Notes under the pieces: model-generated
The model's input: the letters and a program-made list of their open reading frames with translations, nothing else
Databases searched by the model: none
What the model was told of the DNA's origin: nothing
Assembly (NCBI GenBank): GCA_023425905.1
Contig: JAFABT010000317.1
Coordinates: 1 to 13,209, forward strand
Origin: Actinomycetes bacterium
GTDB lineage: Bacteria > Actinomycetota > Actinomycetes > Actinomycetales > Cellulomonadaceae
Length of the DNA: 13,209 bases
Direction of reading: 5' to 3'
Shown here: in pieces, positions 5,564-12,552 of the stretch
Layout: each line of letters begins with the position of its first letter
Position numbering within the stretch: position 1 is the stretch's first letter
Program-made: the position numbers and the translations under genes

Positions 5564-7111
5564 TCAGTCGAGGTAGTCGCGCAGCACCTGCGAGCGGCTC
5601 GGGTGGCGCAGCTTCGACATCGTCTTGGACTCGATCTGCCGGATCCGCTCACGCGTGACGCCGTAGACCTTGCCGATCTCGTCGAGCGTCTTCGGCTGCC
5701 CGTCCGTGAGGCCGAACCGCATCGAGACGACACCCGCCTCGCGCTCGGAGAGCGTGTCGAGCACCTGGTGGAGCTGCTCCTGGAGGAGCGTGAAGCTCAC
5801 GGCGTCGGCCGGGACGACGGCCTCGGAGTCCTCGATGAGGTCTCCGAACTCGCTGTCGCCGTCCTCGCCGAGCGGCGTGTGCAAGGAGATGGGCTCGCGA
5901 CCGTACTTCTGGACCTCGACGACCTTCTCAGGAGTCATGTCGAGCTCCTTGGCGAGTTCCTCGGGCGTGGGCTCCCGGCCCAGGTCCTGGAGCATCTGCC
6001 GCTGGACGCGGGCGAGCTTGTTGATGACCTCGACCATGTGAACCGGGATGCGGATGGTTCGGGCCTGGTCGGCCATCGCGCGCGTGATCGCCTGCCTGAT
6101 CCACCACGTCGCGTACGTCGAGAACTTGTAGCCCTTGGTGTAGTCGAACTTCTCGACCGCACGGATGAGGCCGAGGTTGCCCTCCTGGATGAGATCGAGG
6201 AAGAGCATCCCGCGGCCCGTGTACCGCTTGGCGAGCGAGACGACGAGCCGGAGGTTGGCCTCGAGCAGGTGGTTCTTCGCGCGACGTCCGTCGTGCGCGA
6301 TCCACTCGAGCTCGCGACGGCTCTTCGGGTCGAGCGTGAGGTCAGGGCTGTTGAGCCGCTCCTCGGCGAACAGGCCAGCCTCGATGCGCTTGGCGAGGTC
6401 CACCTCCTGCTCAGCATTGAGGAGGGCGACCTTGCCGATCTGCTTGAGGTAGTCCTTGACGGGGTCGGCAGTCGCGCCCGCCGTGACGACCTGCTGGGCG
6501 GGGGCGTCGTCGTCGTCGGCGTCTGAGACGGTGAAGCCCGCAGACTCCTGCTCCTCCCCTGCGCCGGCTGCGGCCGGGGCAGGGGGCTCGTCACCCTCGA
6601 CGACCTCGAGGTCCTCGACCTCGTCCTCGCTGGCCTTCGGGGCAGCCTTCTTCGCCGCTGCCTTCTTCGCGGGCGCCCGCTTGGCCGGCGCCTTCTTCGC
6701 GGCGGCCTTCTTCGCGGGGGCGGCCTCCTCGGCGTCGGCCGCCTCCTCGGGCGACGGGACGACGGCGACGGCGGCCTTCTTGGTCGCCCGCTTCACCGGC
6801 TGCTTGACGTCCTCAGGCGCCTCTGCGCCGTCGGTGTCGACGATCGCGGTGACGCGGCTGGTCTTGGCGCGCGTGGCCGCGGCCACGGCGCTCCGAGCGG
6901 CCGGAACCGGGGCGGCGACGGTCACGCCTTCGCGAAGGAGTGCGCGGTGGACGGCCTTGAGGCGGGAAGCGCCGTCGACGCCAGCCTGCTCACACGCCTC
7001 ACGCATGGCCTCGGCGGCGACGGTGCCGTGAAGACGACCGGCGGCCATGAGATCACGCAGGGCGGGGTGCTCGAACTCGCGCGGAAGCGCAGACGAAGAG
7101 AGGGAGGACAC
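5564..7111 (-). CDS. sigA: Principal RNA polymerase sigma factor (RpoD/SigA/HrdB type)
   Basis: This 515-aa primary sigma-70 factor directs RNA polymerase to housekeeping promoters. Seen: a small helical N-terminal segment (about 13-62) that may be a region 1.1 equivalent; a low-complexity Lys/Ala block with AKKAAAKKAPAKRAPAKK-like repeats (about 133-160); and an acidic linker (161-203). The conserved core begins at DPVKDYLKQIG (217-227, region 1.2). Regions 2.1-2.4 follow, with NLRLVVSLAKRY, FLDLIQEGNLGLIRAVEKFD and TYATWWIRQAITRA, then region 3, and region 4 with LDEIGKVYGVTRERIRQIE (477-495). The full set of regions and strong conservation distinguish it from group 2-4 factors. The GTG start at 7111 is preceded by GAAAGG at 6-nt spacing. 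It follows the universal stress gene on the same strand, with its own -10 in between. The symbol is by family; rpoD or hrdB would be equally valid. Confidence 0.96.
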   Translation of the reverse strand: MSSLSSSALPREFEHPALRDLMAAGRLHGTVAAEAMREACEQAGVDGASRLKAVHRALLREGVTVAAPVPAARSAVAAATRAKTSRVTAIVDTDGAEAPEDVKQPVKRATKKAAVAVVPSPEEAADAEEAAPAKKAAAKKAPAKRAPAKKAAAKKAAPKASEDEVEDLEVVEGDEPPAPAAAGAGEEQESAGFTVSDADDDDAPAQQVVTAGATADPVKDYLKQIGKVALLNAEQEVDLAKRIEAGLFAEERLNSPDLTLDPKSRRELEWIAHDGRRAKNHLLEANLRLVVSLAKRYTGRGMLFLDLIQEGNLGLIRAVEKFDYTKGYKFSTYATWWIRQAITRAMADQARTIRIPVHMVEVINKLARVQRQMLQDLGREPTPEELAKELDMTPEKVVEVQKYGREPISLHTPLGEDGDSEFGDLIEDSEAVVPADAVSFTLLQEQLHQVLDTLSEREAGVVSMRFGLTDGQPKTLDEIGKVYGVTRERIRQIESKTMSKLRHPSRSQVLRDYLD

Positions 7112-7136
7112 GAACGACCTTTCGGCAAGGCGACGG

Positions 7137-7153
7137 CCGGGCGCAGTGCCCGG
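7137..7153 (-). promoter_or_regulatory. Hairpin in the sigma gene leader
   Basis: CCGGGC (7137-7142) and GCCCGG (7148-7153) form a 6-bp stem with a 5-base loop, located between the candidate -10 and the GTG start of the sigma gene. Its place at the expected 5' end of the mRNA suggests a stability or translation element, but chance is possible at this GC content. Confidence 0.3.
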
Positions 7154-7163
7154 TGGCCCTTCT

Positions 7164-7169
7164 ATTGTA
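7164..7169 (-). promoter_or_regulatory. -10 box TACAAT of the sigma factor gene
   Basis: TACAAT is a near-consensus -10 hexamer, 52 bases before the sigma GTG, giving a leader of about 45 nt. A TTGACG resembling a -35 (7193-7198) lies 23 bp upstream, too far for standard spacing. A dyad GGGCT-N2-AGCCC (7182-7193) sits between the two. Confidence 0.6.
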
Positions 7170-7290
7170 CTTGGGCGGGCGGGGCTCTAGCCCGTCAACG
7201 TACGAGCACGAGGCAAGATTCCCTCGGCGCGAGCCCTCAGCCCGCTCGATCCGTCCGCCGGGCCGGTCTCGCTTCGGCGCGTCGAGCGCG

Positions 7291-7674
7291 TCAGGCCTTG
7301 ACCGCGAGCACGGGGCAGGACGCGTCGAGCAGGATGCGCTGCGCGTTCGAGCCGAGGAGAAGCTTGCCCACGGGGCTGCGTCGTCGGAGCCCGATGACGA
7401 TGAGCGCGGCCCCGATCTCCTCAGCCGTTCCGACGATGTCCTCTGCTGCGTCCTTGCCACGGGCGAGGTGGCGCACCTCGACGTCCAGACCGGAGGTGGT
7501 GAGCTCGGCGCTCAGGCGCTCGACCGCGGCGTCCCGGGACGGGTCGGCGTCCTCTGCCCGCTTGTCCGAGAGGATGACGACGAGTCGCGTGCCCCGCTCG
7601 CGTGCGTGGTTCGCAGCGACGGTGAGGGCGGCCTCGCCTTCCGGGGTGTCGACATACCCGACAACGATCGCCAT
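7291..7674 (-). CDS. Universal stress protein (UspA family)
   Basis: This is a single-domain cytoplasmic USP of 127 aa, close to the usual family length. Seen: an N-terminal beta strand MAIVVGYVDTPEG, the central alternating alpha/beta pattern, and the C-terminal nucleotide-binding segment VIGLRRRSPVGKLLLGSN followed by ILLDASCPVLAVKA. The glycines of this segment resemble the G-x2-G-x9-G(S/T) motif of ATP-binding USPs. The first spacing differs (G95, G103, G108 with Ser109), so nucleotide binding is likely but not certain. The start ATG has GGAGGA (7679-7684) 4 nt upstream. It lies 57 bases after the DUF4192 gene on the same strand, probably cotranscribed, and 179 bases before the sigma gene. 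The target of the protein cannot be told from sequence. Confidence 0.9.
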   Translation of the reverse strand: MAIVVGYVDTPEGEAALTVAANHARERGTRLVVILSDKRAEDADPSRDAAVERLSAELTTSGLDVEVRHLARGKDAAEDIVGTAEEIGAALIVIGLRRRSPVGKLLLGSNAQRILLDASCPVLAVKA

Positions 7675-7731
7675 CCGGTCCTCCGTCTCGCTCGTGACCC
7701 GCGACAGCGGGACCTGTACTTCGACGTGACG

Positions 7732-8874
7732 CTACCGCAGGTTGGCGCCGACGACGTCAGCCCCACGCGCCCATCCAGGGGGAAGCCCCGCGCCGAGCGC
7801 CCGGTCGAGGAGAACCGCGAGTCGGTGCGCGGGATCCTCCTGGAGCGCTCGTGCGACGAGGACGTTCGCGCGGGCGCCGTCGCCCTGCCACCAGGCGAGC
7901 GCCGCGAGGAGGGTGACCGCGGGCGCCTGCCGGTGCGGCCGGGCGTGCGCGAGAACCATACGGAGCAGCTCCTCCCTCGTCCCCACACCGTCGTCGGGCC
8001 GTCGGCCCCGGGTCGGGTGCAGGACACGGTCGAGCGCCGCCATCGCCGCACCGTCCTGATCGCTCTCCGCCGGATGGAGCGTCTGTCGCGCGAGGCGGCC
8101 CTCCGGTTCGATGCACGCGACGAGGACGGCGTCCCGCACAAGGGCGTCGCCGAGGGCGGCTCCGAGCCGACCCAGGGTGGTCACGGGCGGTCGCTGACCA
8201 GCGGCAAGGCCCCGCACGGCGTCGAGCCAGGCGTCGAGCGCCTGCGCACGAAGCTGCGCGAGGCTGCGCCACCGTGCGGGAGTCGCACGCAGGTCGCGGG
8301 CCCTCGCCTCCCAGCGAGACGCGGCCCGCGCGGCCTGCGTGAGCCGCTCCGGCGGCGCCGGTGCGATGCGCTCGACGTCCGCCCGGCAGTCTCGCGGGTT
8401 CACGCCTTGCGCGACCATGGTCGCGCCGACCACGGTCGACTCGAGGTCGGCGAGCGGGCGACCCGCCGCGGATCCGCAGCACTGCTCGTCGTCGCAGTCG
8501 AGCGCGCGATAGCCCGTCGGGCCGACGACCCATACCGGGACCTCTCCGAGCAGCAGGTCGGCCGCCTCAGCGGTGTGCTCCGCGGCCGCCCTGAGCCTGC
8601 TGCCCGCAGCCCCCTCGCTCGCGCCGTACAGCACGAGCACCGCCCTGGTCGCACCCTCCCCTGCCACATGGGCGACGAGGCCGCGTGCCACCTGCGGACC
8701 GTGCGCGACGTCCGCGAGGTCGCTGAGGTCGACGCGGACGACGAGGCCGACCACGCCTCGTGCACCCCGCAGCCCCACGAGCACGGCGGAGTCCGCAGGA
8801 CGGAACCCGAGGCGGAACGGGATGTAGGAGAGCAGCTCTCGAGGTTCACGGACGGTGAGGCGTGGTGGCGTCAT
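7732..8874 (-). CDS. DUF4192 family protein
   Basis: This 380-aa protein is recognised as DUF4192, an actinobacterial family of unknown function. Seen: the N-terminal signature VREPRELLSYIPFRLGFRPADSAVLVGL (residues about 8-35, interrupted nowhere), an alpha/beta domain with repeated valine-rich strands, and a conserved Cys cluster CDDEQCC (Cys127, Cys132, Cys133). A helical C-terminal half contains ALAWWQGDGARANVL and LAVLLDRAL, resembling a tetratricopeptide-like end. The start is the ATG at 8874. The frame is open far upstream only because it runs antisense through the next genes. The spacing of GGAG before this ATG is poor (2 nt), so the start is moderately certain. The USP gene follows 57 bases downstream, suggesting one transcript. 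It is divergent from the lipoprotein gene. No enzymatic motif is evident. Confidence 0.85.
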   Translation of the reverse strand: MTPPRLTVREPRELLSYIPFRLGFRPADSAVLVGLRGARGVVGLVVRVDLSDLADVAHGPQVARGLVAHVAGEGATRAVLVLYGASEGAAGSRLRAAAEHTAEAADLLLGEVPVWVVGPTGYRALDCDDEQCCGSAAGRPLADLESTVVGATMVAQGVNPRDCRADVERIAPAPPERLTQAARAASRWEARARDLRATPARWRSLAQLRAQALDAWLDAVRGLAAGQRPPVTTLGRLGAALGDALVRDAVLVACIEPEGRLARQTLHPAESDQDGAAMAALDRVLHPTRGRRPDDGVGTREELLRMVLAHARPHRQAPAVTLLAALAWWQGDGARANVLVARALQEDPAHRLAVLLDRALGAGLPPGWARGADVVGANLR

Positions 8875-9042
8875 GGCTCCATCCAGCCGTGAGCCGTCGC
8901 CCCACGCACCACCCGGTCCGTCTAGGTGGGGACGACCCGCGTGCTGCCGCGATCCTGTGGACGGCGCCGGGGCGCCAGTGGACCCCGCGCGGACGCGCCC
9001 GCATCGCAGAGCGGACGCGCCCACGTCGCAGACCTGACCGAC
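8875..9042. other. Divergent intergenic region DUF4192/lipoprotein
   Basis: About 170 bases of very GC-rich DNA separate the two divergent genes. It holds a 22-bp imperfect tandem repeat (8989-9032) and an inverted GGCGCC pair (8963-8968 and 8971-8976). I see no convincing promoter for the DUF4192 gene here. Confidence 0.5.
8989..9032 (+). repeat. 22-bp tandem direct repeat upstream of the lipoprotein gene
   Basis: The units 8989-9010 and 9011-9032 abut each other and match at 20 of 22 positions, sharing the core GCGGACGCGCCC and the end TCGCAGA. The 22-bp period is about two helical turns, and the second unit covers the expected -35 position of the lipoprotein promoter. It could be a paired operator or a slippage duplication. 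Confidence 0.8.
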
Positions 9043-9048
9043 TAGCGT
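9043..9048 (+). promoter_or_regulatory. Candidate leaderless -10 box TAGCGT (lipoprotein gene)
   Basis: TAGCGT ends 6 nt before the GTG at 9055, placing the expected transcription start on the start codon. No Shine-Dalgarno sequence is present. Confidence 0.55.
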
Positions 9049-9054
9049 GTGCGC

Positions 9055-9615
9055 GTGCCAGTCGACCGCCGCCCCACGACGGCGCAACGCGCTCACCGCC
9101 GCAGAACCGGCGTCACCGCCGCGCTGCTGCTCGTCGTGCTCAACGCCTGCTCGGCCCCGCCGTCCGACGTCGTCACCACTCCGGCCACTCACACCGCCGC
9201 CTCGGCCGTGGCACCGACCCCACTGGGCGCGGCATCCGCACCGGGTTCGACGACCGGCGGGCTCGCGCCCGACGTCCCCACGGATCTCCTCGCCGTCCCG
9301 GAGGGGGCCGAGGTTCTCCTGTCGGCCGTCACCGCGGTCAGTCCTGACACCGTCCACGTGAGTCTCAACCTTCGATCGGCGCAGGACGCCGCGAGTCTGG
9401 TGACGGACCTTCTCGACCCGCTCACCGCTGCAGGGTTCGCCGTTCCTGTCGCGCCGTCGACGTCGCGGCCGGCCGGGACCGAGGTGACGACTGTGTCGCT
9501 CGAACGCGGCCCCGAGCTCGTGACGATCGCGGTGCTCGACAGGGACGGGACGCGCACCGTCACCGTGAGCGCCACGCTCGCGCGCACCAGTCTTCCCACG
9601 CAGACAGCGGGCTAG
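9055..9615 (+). CDS. Putative small lipoprotein of unknown function
   Basis: This predicted lipoprotein is about 186 aa. Seen: a basic N-terminus (RRPTTAQRAHRRR), a hydrophobic stretch AALLLVVL, and a lipobox-like LNAC with the lipidation Cys at residue 32, followed by a Thr/Ala/Pro-rich linker. The C-terminal domain (about 90-180) has alternating strands such as VHVSLNLRS, VTTVSLERG and RTVTVSATLA, and looks like a small alpha/beta fold. The GTG at 9055 is preferred over GTG 9049, two codons upstream, because of the -10 box 6 nt before it. The protein should be exported and anchored on the outer face of the membrane. The next gene, a prenyl diphosphate synthase, starts 9 bases after the stop. 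I do not recognise the family, so any link to isoprenoid or cell-wall metabolism is by context only. Confidence 0.78.
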   Translation: MPVDRRPTTAQRAHRRRTGVTAALLLVVLNACSAPPSDVVTTPATHTAASAVAPTPLGAASAPGSTTGGLAPDVPTDLLAVPEGAEVLLSAVTAVSPDTVHVSLNLRSAQDAASLVTDLLDPLTAAGFAVPVAPSTSRPAGTEVTTVSLERGPELVTIAVLDRDGTRTVTVSATLARTSLPTQTAG

Positions 9616-9618
9616 GGT
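9613..9618 (+). promoter_or_regulatory. Candidate -10 box TAGGGT of the prenyl synthase gene
   Basis: TAGGGT ends 6 nt before the GTG at 9625 and begins with the TAG stop codon of the lipoprotein gene. AGGGTGG could alternatively serve as a weak ribosome binding site for coupled translation. Confidence 0.4.
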
Positions 9619-9624
9619 GGCTCC

Positions 9625-10737
9625 GTGAGCAGCCGTCCCGCCGTGTCCGTGGTCGATGTCGAGGAGGTGCGCGACCGGGTCGACGCCGTGCTCGCCGCTC
9701 ACGTCTCCCGGGAGCGTGCCCTCGTGGCCACGATCGGCGCAGACGCAGCCGTGCTCTGCGACGCGATCACGCAGATGCTCTCGGGCGGGAAGCGCCTCCG
9801 GGCGTCGCTGTGCTACTGGTCGTGGCGTGCCCACGGCGGCGAGGCGCACGGTCCGGGTGCCGACGCGGTCATCGCCGTCGGCGCCGCGCTGGAGCTCTTC
9901 CAGGCGGCCGCGCTCTTCCACGACGATGTCATGGACGCCTCTGACACCCGCCGAGGGCTGCCCGCCGCGCACCGCACGTTCGAGGCTCGGCACCGGGAGC
10001 AGGGGTGGTCCGGCGAGGCCGCGCGCTACGGCGAGTCCGCGGCGATCCTGCTCGGGGACCTCGCGCTCGTCGCGAGCGAGTCCACCTTTGCCCGTGCCCT
10101 CTCCCGGCTCCCAGCACGCGCGGCGACGACCGCCCGCGACGTCTTCGATCTCATGCGGACGCAGGTCACCGTCGGGCAGTACCTCGACGTGCTCGCGCAG
10201 GCGTTGCCGTGGGGCGCGGACCCCGTCGCGGACGAGGCCCGGGCGCGCGAGGTCATCCGGTCGAAGACTGCGCGCTACTCCGTCGAGCATCCGATCGTGC
10301 TGGGCGCAGCTCTCGCGGGCGCGGACGACGACCAGCTCGACGCCTGCCGCCGGCTCGGGCTCCCGCTCGGGGAGGCGTTCCAGCTCCGCGACGACCTCCT
10401 CGGCATCTTCGGCGACCCGGCCGTCACCGGGAAGCCCGCGGGAGACGACCTGCGGGAGGGCAAGCGCACGGTCGTCGTCGCGCGCGCGATGCACGCCGGT
10501 GACGCCGCGACGCGGCACCTGCTCGCGTCGAGGCTCGGTGACCGGTCGATGTCGACCGAGGACGTCGCGGCACTTGCGGCAGCGATCGAGGCGACCGGTG
10601 CGCCGGACGACGTCGAGCAGCTCATCGCCGAGCTCGCCGGGACCGCTCGCTCAGAACTCGACGCGGCGCAGCTTGCAGACCCGGGAGCGGACATGCTCCG
10701 GCGTCTCGCGGCCGCCGTCGTCGACCGCGTGGCCTGA
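9625..10737 (+). CDS. idsA: Polyprenyl diphosphate synthase (IdsA/GGPP synthase type)
   Basis: This 370-aa trans-isoprenyl diphosphate synthase condenses isopentenyl diphosphate with allylic diphosphates to make C15-C20 or longer chains for carotenoids, quinones or lipid carriers. Seen: GGKRLRA (54-60), which binds the diphosphate of IPP; the first Asp-rich motif HDDVMD with Asp100, Asp101 and Asp104; an Arg pair after it (RR at 109-110); and the second Asp motif as FQLRDDLLGIFGD (253-264). KxGKR-like Lys280 and Arg281 follow. The second motif reads DDLLG rather than DDxxD, as in several actinobacterial IdsA2-type enzymes. Small residues (Ala95, Ala96) before the first motif suggest the product is longer than farnesyl; this is inference. 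It starts 9 bases after the lipoprotein gene and converges on the Rv2175c-like gene. Its order relative to that gene and to the kinase resembles Rv2173-Rv2176 of M. tuberculosis. Confidence 0.92.
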   Translation: MSSRPAVSVVDVEEVRDRVDAVLAAHVSRERALVATIGADAAVLCDAITQMLSGGKRLRASLCYWSWRAHGGEAHGPGADAVIAVGAALELFQAAALFHDDVMDASDTRRGLPAAHRTFEARHREQGWSGEAARYGESAAILLGDLALVASESTFARALSRLPARAATTARDVFDLMRTQVTVGQYLDVLAQALPWGADPVADEARAREVIRSKTARYSVEHPIVLGAALAGADDDQLDACRRLGLPLGEAFQLRDDLLGIFGDPAVTGKPAGDDLREGKRTVVVARAMHAGDAATRHLLASRLGDRSMSTEDVAALAAAIEATGAPDDVEQLIAELAGTARSELDAAQLADPGADMLRRLAAAVVDRVA

Positions 10738-10826
10738 GCCTGCGGACCGCGCCTATGGCCCCTGCGGCCCAACTGTGAGGTCCTGCGTCCAGGCTGCGAC
10801 TGACAGGCCGGCTGCAGGCGCGGTGG

Positions 10827-11222
10827 TCAGAGCGCCTGCGCGCGCCTGCGCACCTCGGTCTTGTGCCCGGCCCGCAACGCCGCGACGGGTGACCCTCCGG
10901 GCGAGTCGTCGGGAGTGAGGAGCCACTCGACAGCCTCCGCTCCGCGCAGCCCGACGTCGGACAGCACGACGAGGGTGCCCTGAAGCGCGGGGATCGGGAC
11001 CAGGCCCTCGCCGTCCTCGGCGGGGACGAGGAAGTCCTCCGGGATCGAGAAGATGCGTCGCGGCGTACGTCGGACGCCCGCGAGCTGGTTGTCCTGCACC
11101 ATCCGGCGCACCCGCTTGGCGTCGGTGCCGAGACGCTCGGCCGCGTCCGGGACGGGGAGCCAGCCCTGGGCCAGGTGGTCGATGCGGTCGGCGATCTCGT
11201 TGTCGCGCTCGTCGGTGCTCAC
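10827..11222 (-). CDS. Rv2175c-like winged-helix DNA-binding protein
   Basis: This 131-aa protein resembles M. tuberculosis Rv2175c, a DNA-binding protein phosphorylated by PknL. Seen: an N-terminal Thr/Asp-rich tail (MSTDERDNEI); a helix-turn-helix segment WLPVPDAAERLGTDAKRVRR with the wing QLAGVRRTPRRIFSIP (about 21-62); and the conserved C-terminal half with LVPIPALQGTLVVLSDVGLR (74-93), EAVEWLLTPDDSPGG and a closing EVRRRAQAL. The start is the GTG at 11222. No ribosome binding site is visible, but a -10-like TAGGCT ends 6 nt upstream. It is divergent from the transglycosylase gene and convergent with idsA. The Thr at residue 3 could be the phosphoacceptor, by analogy with the N-terminal Thr phosphorylated in Rv2175c. 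That, and its regulatory targets, are inference. Confidence 0.88.
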   Translation of the reverse strand: MSTDERDNEIADRIDHLAQGWLPVPDAAERLGTDAKRVRRMVQDNQLAGVRRTPRRIFSIPEDFLVPAEDGEGLVPIPALQGTLVVLSDVGLRGAEAVEWLLTPDDSPGGSPVAALRAGHKTEVRRRAQAL

Positions 11223-11228
11223 GGCCCA

Positions 11229-11234
11229 AGCCTA
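11229..11234 (-). promoter_or_regulatory. Candidate leaderless -10 box TAGGCT (Rv2175c-like gene)
   Basis: TAGGCT on the minus strand ends 6 nt before the GTG at 11222, matching the leaderless arrangement of the lipoprotein and idsA genes. Confidence 0.55.
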
Positions 11235-11265
11235 CGGACACCTATCGCCAGCCGCCGACATCCGC

Positions 11266-11271
11266 TAGCGT
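11266..11271 (+). promoter_or_regulatory. Candidate -10 box TAGCGT of the transglycosylase gene
   Basis: TAGCGT fits TANNNT and would give a start near 11278 and a leader of about 75 nt, which contains the 15-bp tandem repeat and the ribosome site. No standard -35 is seen. Confidence 0.4.
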
Positions 11272-11310
11272 TCAGTTCTGTCACTTGAGTAACACCAGCC
11301 CCATCGGTCA

Positions 11311-11340
11311 CTGCTGCCCCAGACACTGCTGCCCCAGACA
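11311..11340 (+). repeat. Exact 15-bp tandem repeat in the transglycosylase leader
   Basis: CTGCTGCCCCAGACA occurs twice without a gap (11311-11325 and 11326-11340). It ends 12 bases before the ATG, directly next to the GGAG ribosome site. It is probably a slippage duplication, and copy number could affect leader structure. Confidence 0.85.
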
Positions 11341-11352
11341 CCCGGAGACCTC

Positions 11353-12516
11353 ATGACGCTCGACACGACCCGCCGCAAGGTCACCACCGGCACCGGCGTG
11401 ACCCTCGCGCTCGCCGTCGCCACCGTCGCGGGAAGCGCGACCGGCGCCGCCGCCGACGAGACGCACACCGTGCGCCCCGGTGAGACCCTCAGCCACCTCT
11501 CTCAGCGCTCCGGCACCAGCGTCGCCGCGATCGCCCGCGCCAACGGCCTCGCCGATCCCGGCCACGTCATCGCTGGCCAGAAGCTCGTCATCCCCACCAC
11601 GTCGGCTCCGACGCGTGCGCGCACCGCGACGAAGGCGACGTCAGCGAGCACGCACACGGTGGTCTCGGGCGACACCGTCTCCCACCTCGCCGCGCGCTAC
11701 GGCACCACCGTCTCGGCGATCTCCAAGGCGAACAGCCTCGACGGCCGCGCCTTCATCCGTGCCGGTCAGGTGCTCGCGATCCCGGGTCGCGGCGGTTCCT
11801 CGACGCCACCGTCCTCGTCGGCGCCCACCCGTAAGACGGTGACCCACACGGTCCGCTCCGGAGAGACGGTCTCCTCGATCGCCGCCCGGTACGGCACGAC
11901 GGTCAAGGCCGTCGTGGCCGCGAACGATCTCGACTCCCGCGCGCTCATCCGAGCCGGCGAGAAGCTCACGGTCCCCACCGCCTCAGGTTCGACGCAGAAG
12001 AAGTCCTCCTCGAAGCGTCAGACATCCGGCCTCGTCGGGGACTCCTTCGCGGGTCGCACCTACCCCAAGCACGTCGTCGCGGCGGCGAACCAGAACAAGC
12101 AGACGCTGCTCGACATGGGAGTGCCCTCACGCGAGTCCATGCAGCGCACGGTGCGCTCGACGGCCAAGGCCATGGGCGTCGATCCGGCGCTCGCCCAGGC
12201 GATCGCCTTCCAGGAGTCGGGTTTCAACCACGCCTCCGTGTCCCCCGCGAACGCGATCGGGACGATGCAGGTCATCCCGACGTCGGGCGACTGGGCGTCC
12301 ACCCTCGTGGGCCGGGACCTCAACCTCCTCGACCCCGAGGACAACGTCGTGGCCGGGGTCGCGATCCTGCGCCAGCTCCGCAAGAGCGCGAGCGATCTGC
12401 CGACCGCGATCGCCGGGTACTACCAGGGCGCGTCGTCGGTGCGTAAGTACGGCATGTTCGCGGACACGCGCCGCTACGTCGCCAACGTCCAGACACTCAT
12501 GTCGCGCTTCTCCTGA
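11353..12516 (+). CDS. Secreted lytic transglycosylase with three LysM domains
   Basis: This 387-aa peptidoglycan-binding and -cleaving protein has a Sec signal peptide (basic MTLDTTRRK, hydrophobic core 14-28, likely cleavage after AAA near 34). Three LysM repeats of about 44 residues follow, at 38-81, 101-144 and 165-208. Each begins HTVxxGxT and ends in IP or VP, and they are separated by Ser/Thr/Pro/Lys linkers. The C-terminal SLT/goose-lysozyme-like domain (about 262-385) carries the catalytic Glu288 in AFQESGFNHASVSPANAIG, then MQVIP and AIAGYYQGASSV. It should cut glycan strands non-hydrolytically outside the membrane, with LysM domains binding GlcNAc chains. The ATG at 11353 has GGAG 5 nt upstream. 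It lies 36 bases before a PknL-type kinase gene on the same strand and is divergent from the Rv2175c-like gene, suggesting a link to cell-wall growth control. Confidence 0.93.
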   Translation: MTLDTTRRKVTTGTGVTLALAVATVAGSATGAAADETHTVRPGETLSHLSQRSGTSVAAIARANGLADPGHVIAGQKLVIPTTSAPTRARTATKATSASTHTVVSGDTVSHLAARYGTTVSAISKANSLDGRAFIRAGQVLAIPGRGGSSTPPSSSAPTRKTVTHTVRSGETVSSIAARYGTTVKAVVAANDLDSRALIRAGEKLTVPTASGSTQKKSSSKRQTSGLVGDSFAGRTYPKHVVAAANQNKQTLLDMGVPSRESMQRTVRSTAKAMGVDPALAQAIAFQESGFNHASVSPANAIGTMQVIPTSGDWASTLVGRDLNLLDPEDNVVAGVAILRQLRKSASDLPTAIAGYYQGASSVRKYGMFADTRRYVANVQTLMSRFS

Positions 12517-12539
12517 CCGGTTCTCGCGCCCCGCGCCTC

Positions 12540-12545
12540 TAGACT
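12540..12545 (+). promoter_or_regulatory. Candidate leaderless -10 box TAGACT (kinase gene)
   Basis: TAGACT ends 7 nt before the GTG at 12553. GGAG (12547-12550) is only 2 nt from the start, too close for a normal ribosome site, so a leaderless start is favoured. Confidence 0.5.
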
Positions 12546-12552
12546 CGGAGCC

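Noticed and set aside
7193..7198. TTGACG as the -35 of the sigma promoter
   Set aside because: The 23-bp distance to TACAAT is outside the usual 16-19 bp spacing, so only the -10 is supported.
7153..8892. Long plus-strand open frame of 579 codons
   Set aside because: It lies antisense to the USP and DUF4192 genes, has Arg/Gly/Pro-rich composition typical of high-GC shadows, and shows no family resemblance.
8875..10518. Upstream extension of the DUF4192 frame to 928 aa
   Set aside because: The extra part runs antisense through the lipoprotein and idsA genes and contains no domain; the recognisable DUF4192 N-terminus begins at 8874.
10738..10826. Terminator between convergent idsA and the Rv2175c-like gene
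   Set aside because: Only short GC-rich dyads without a consistent stem are visible; nothing better than background.
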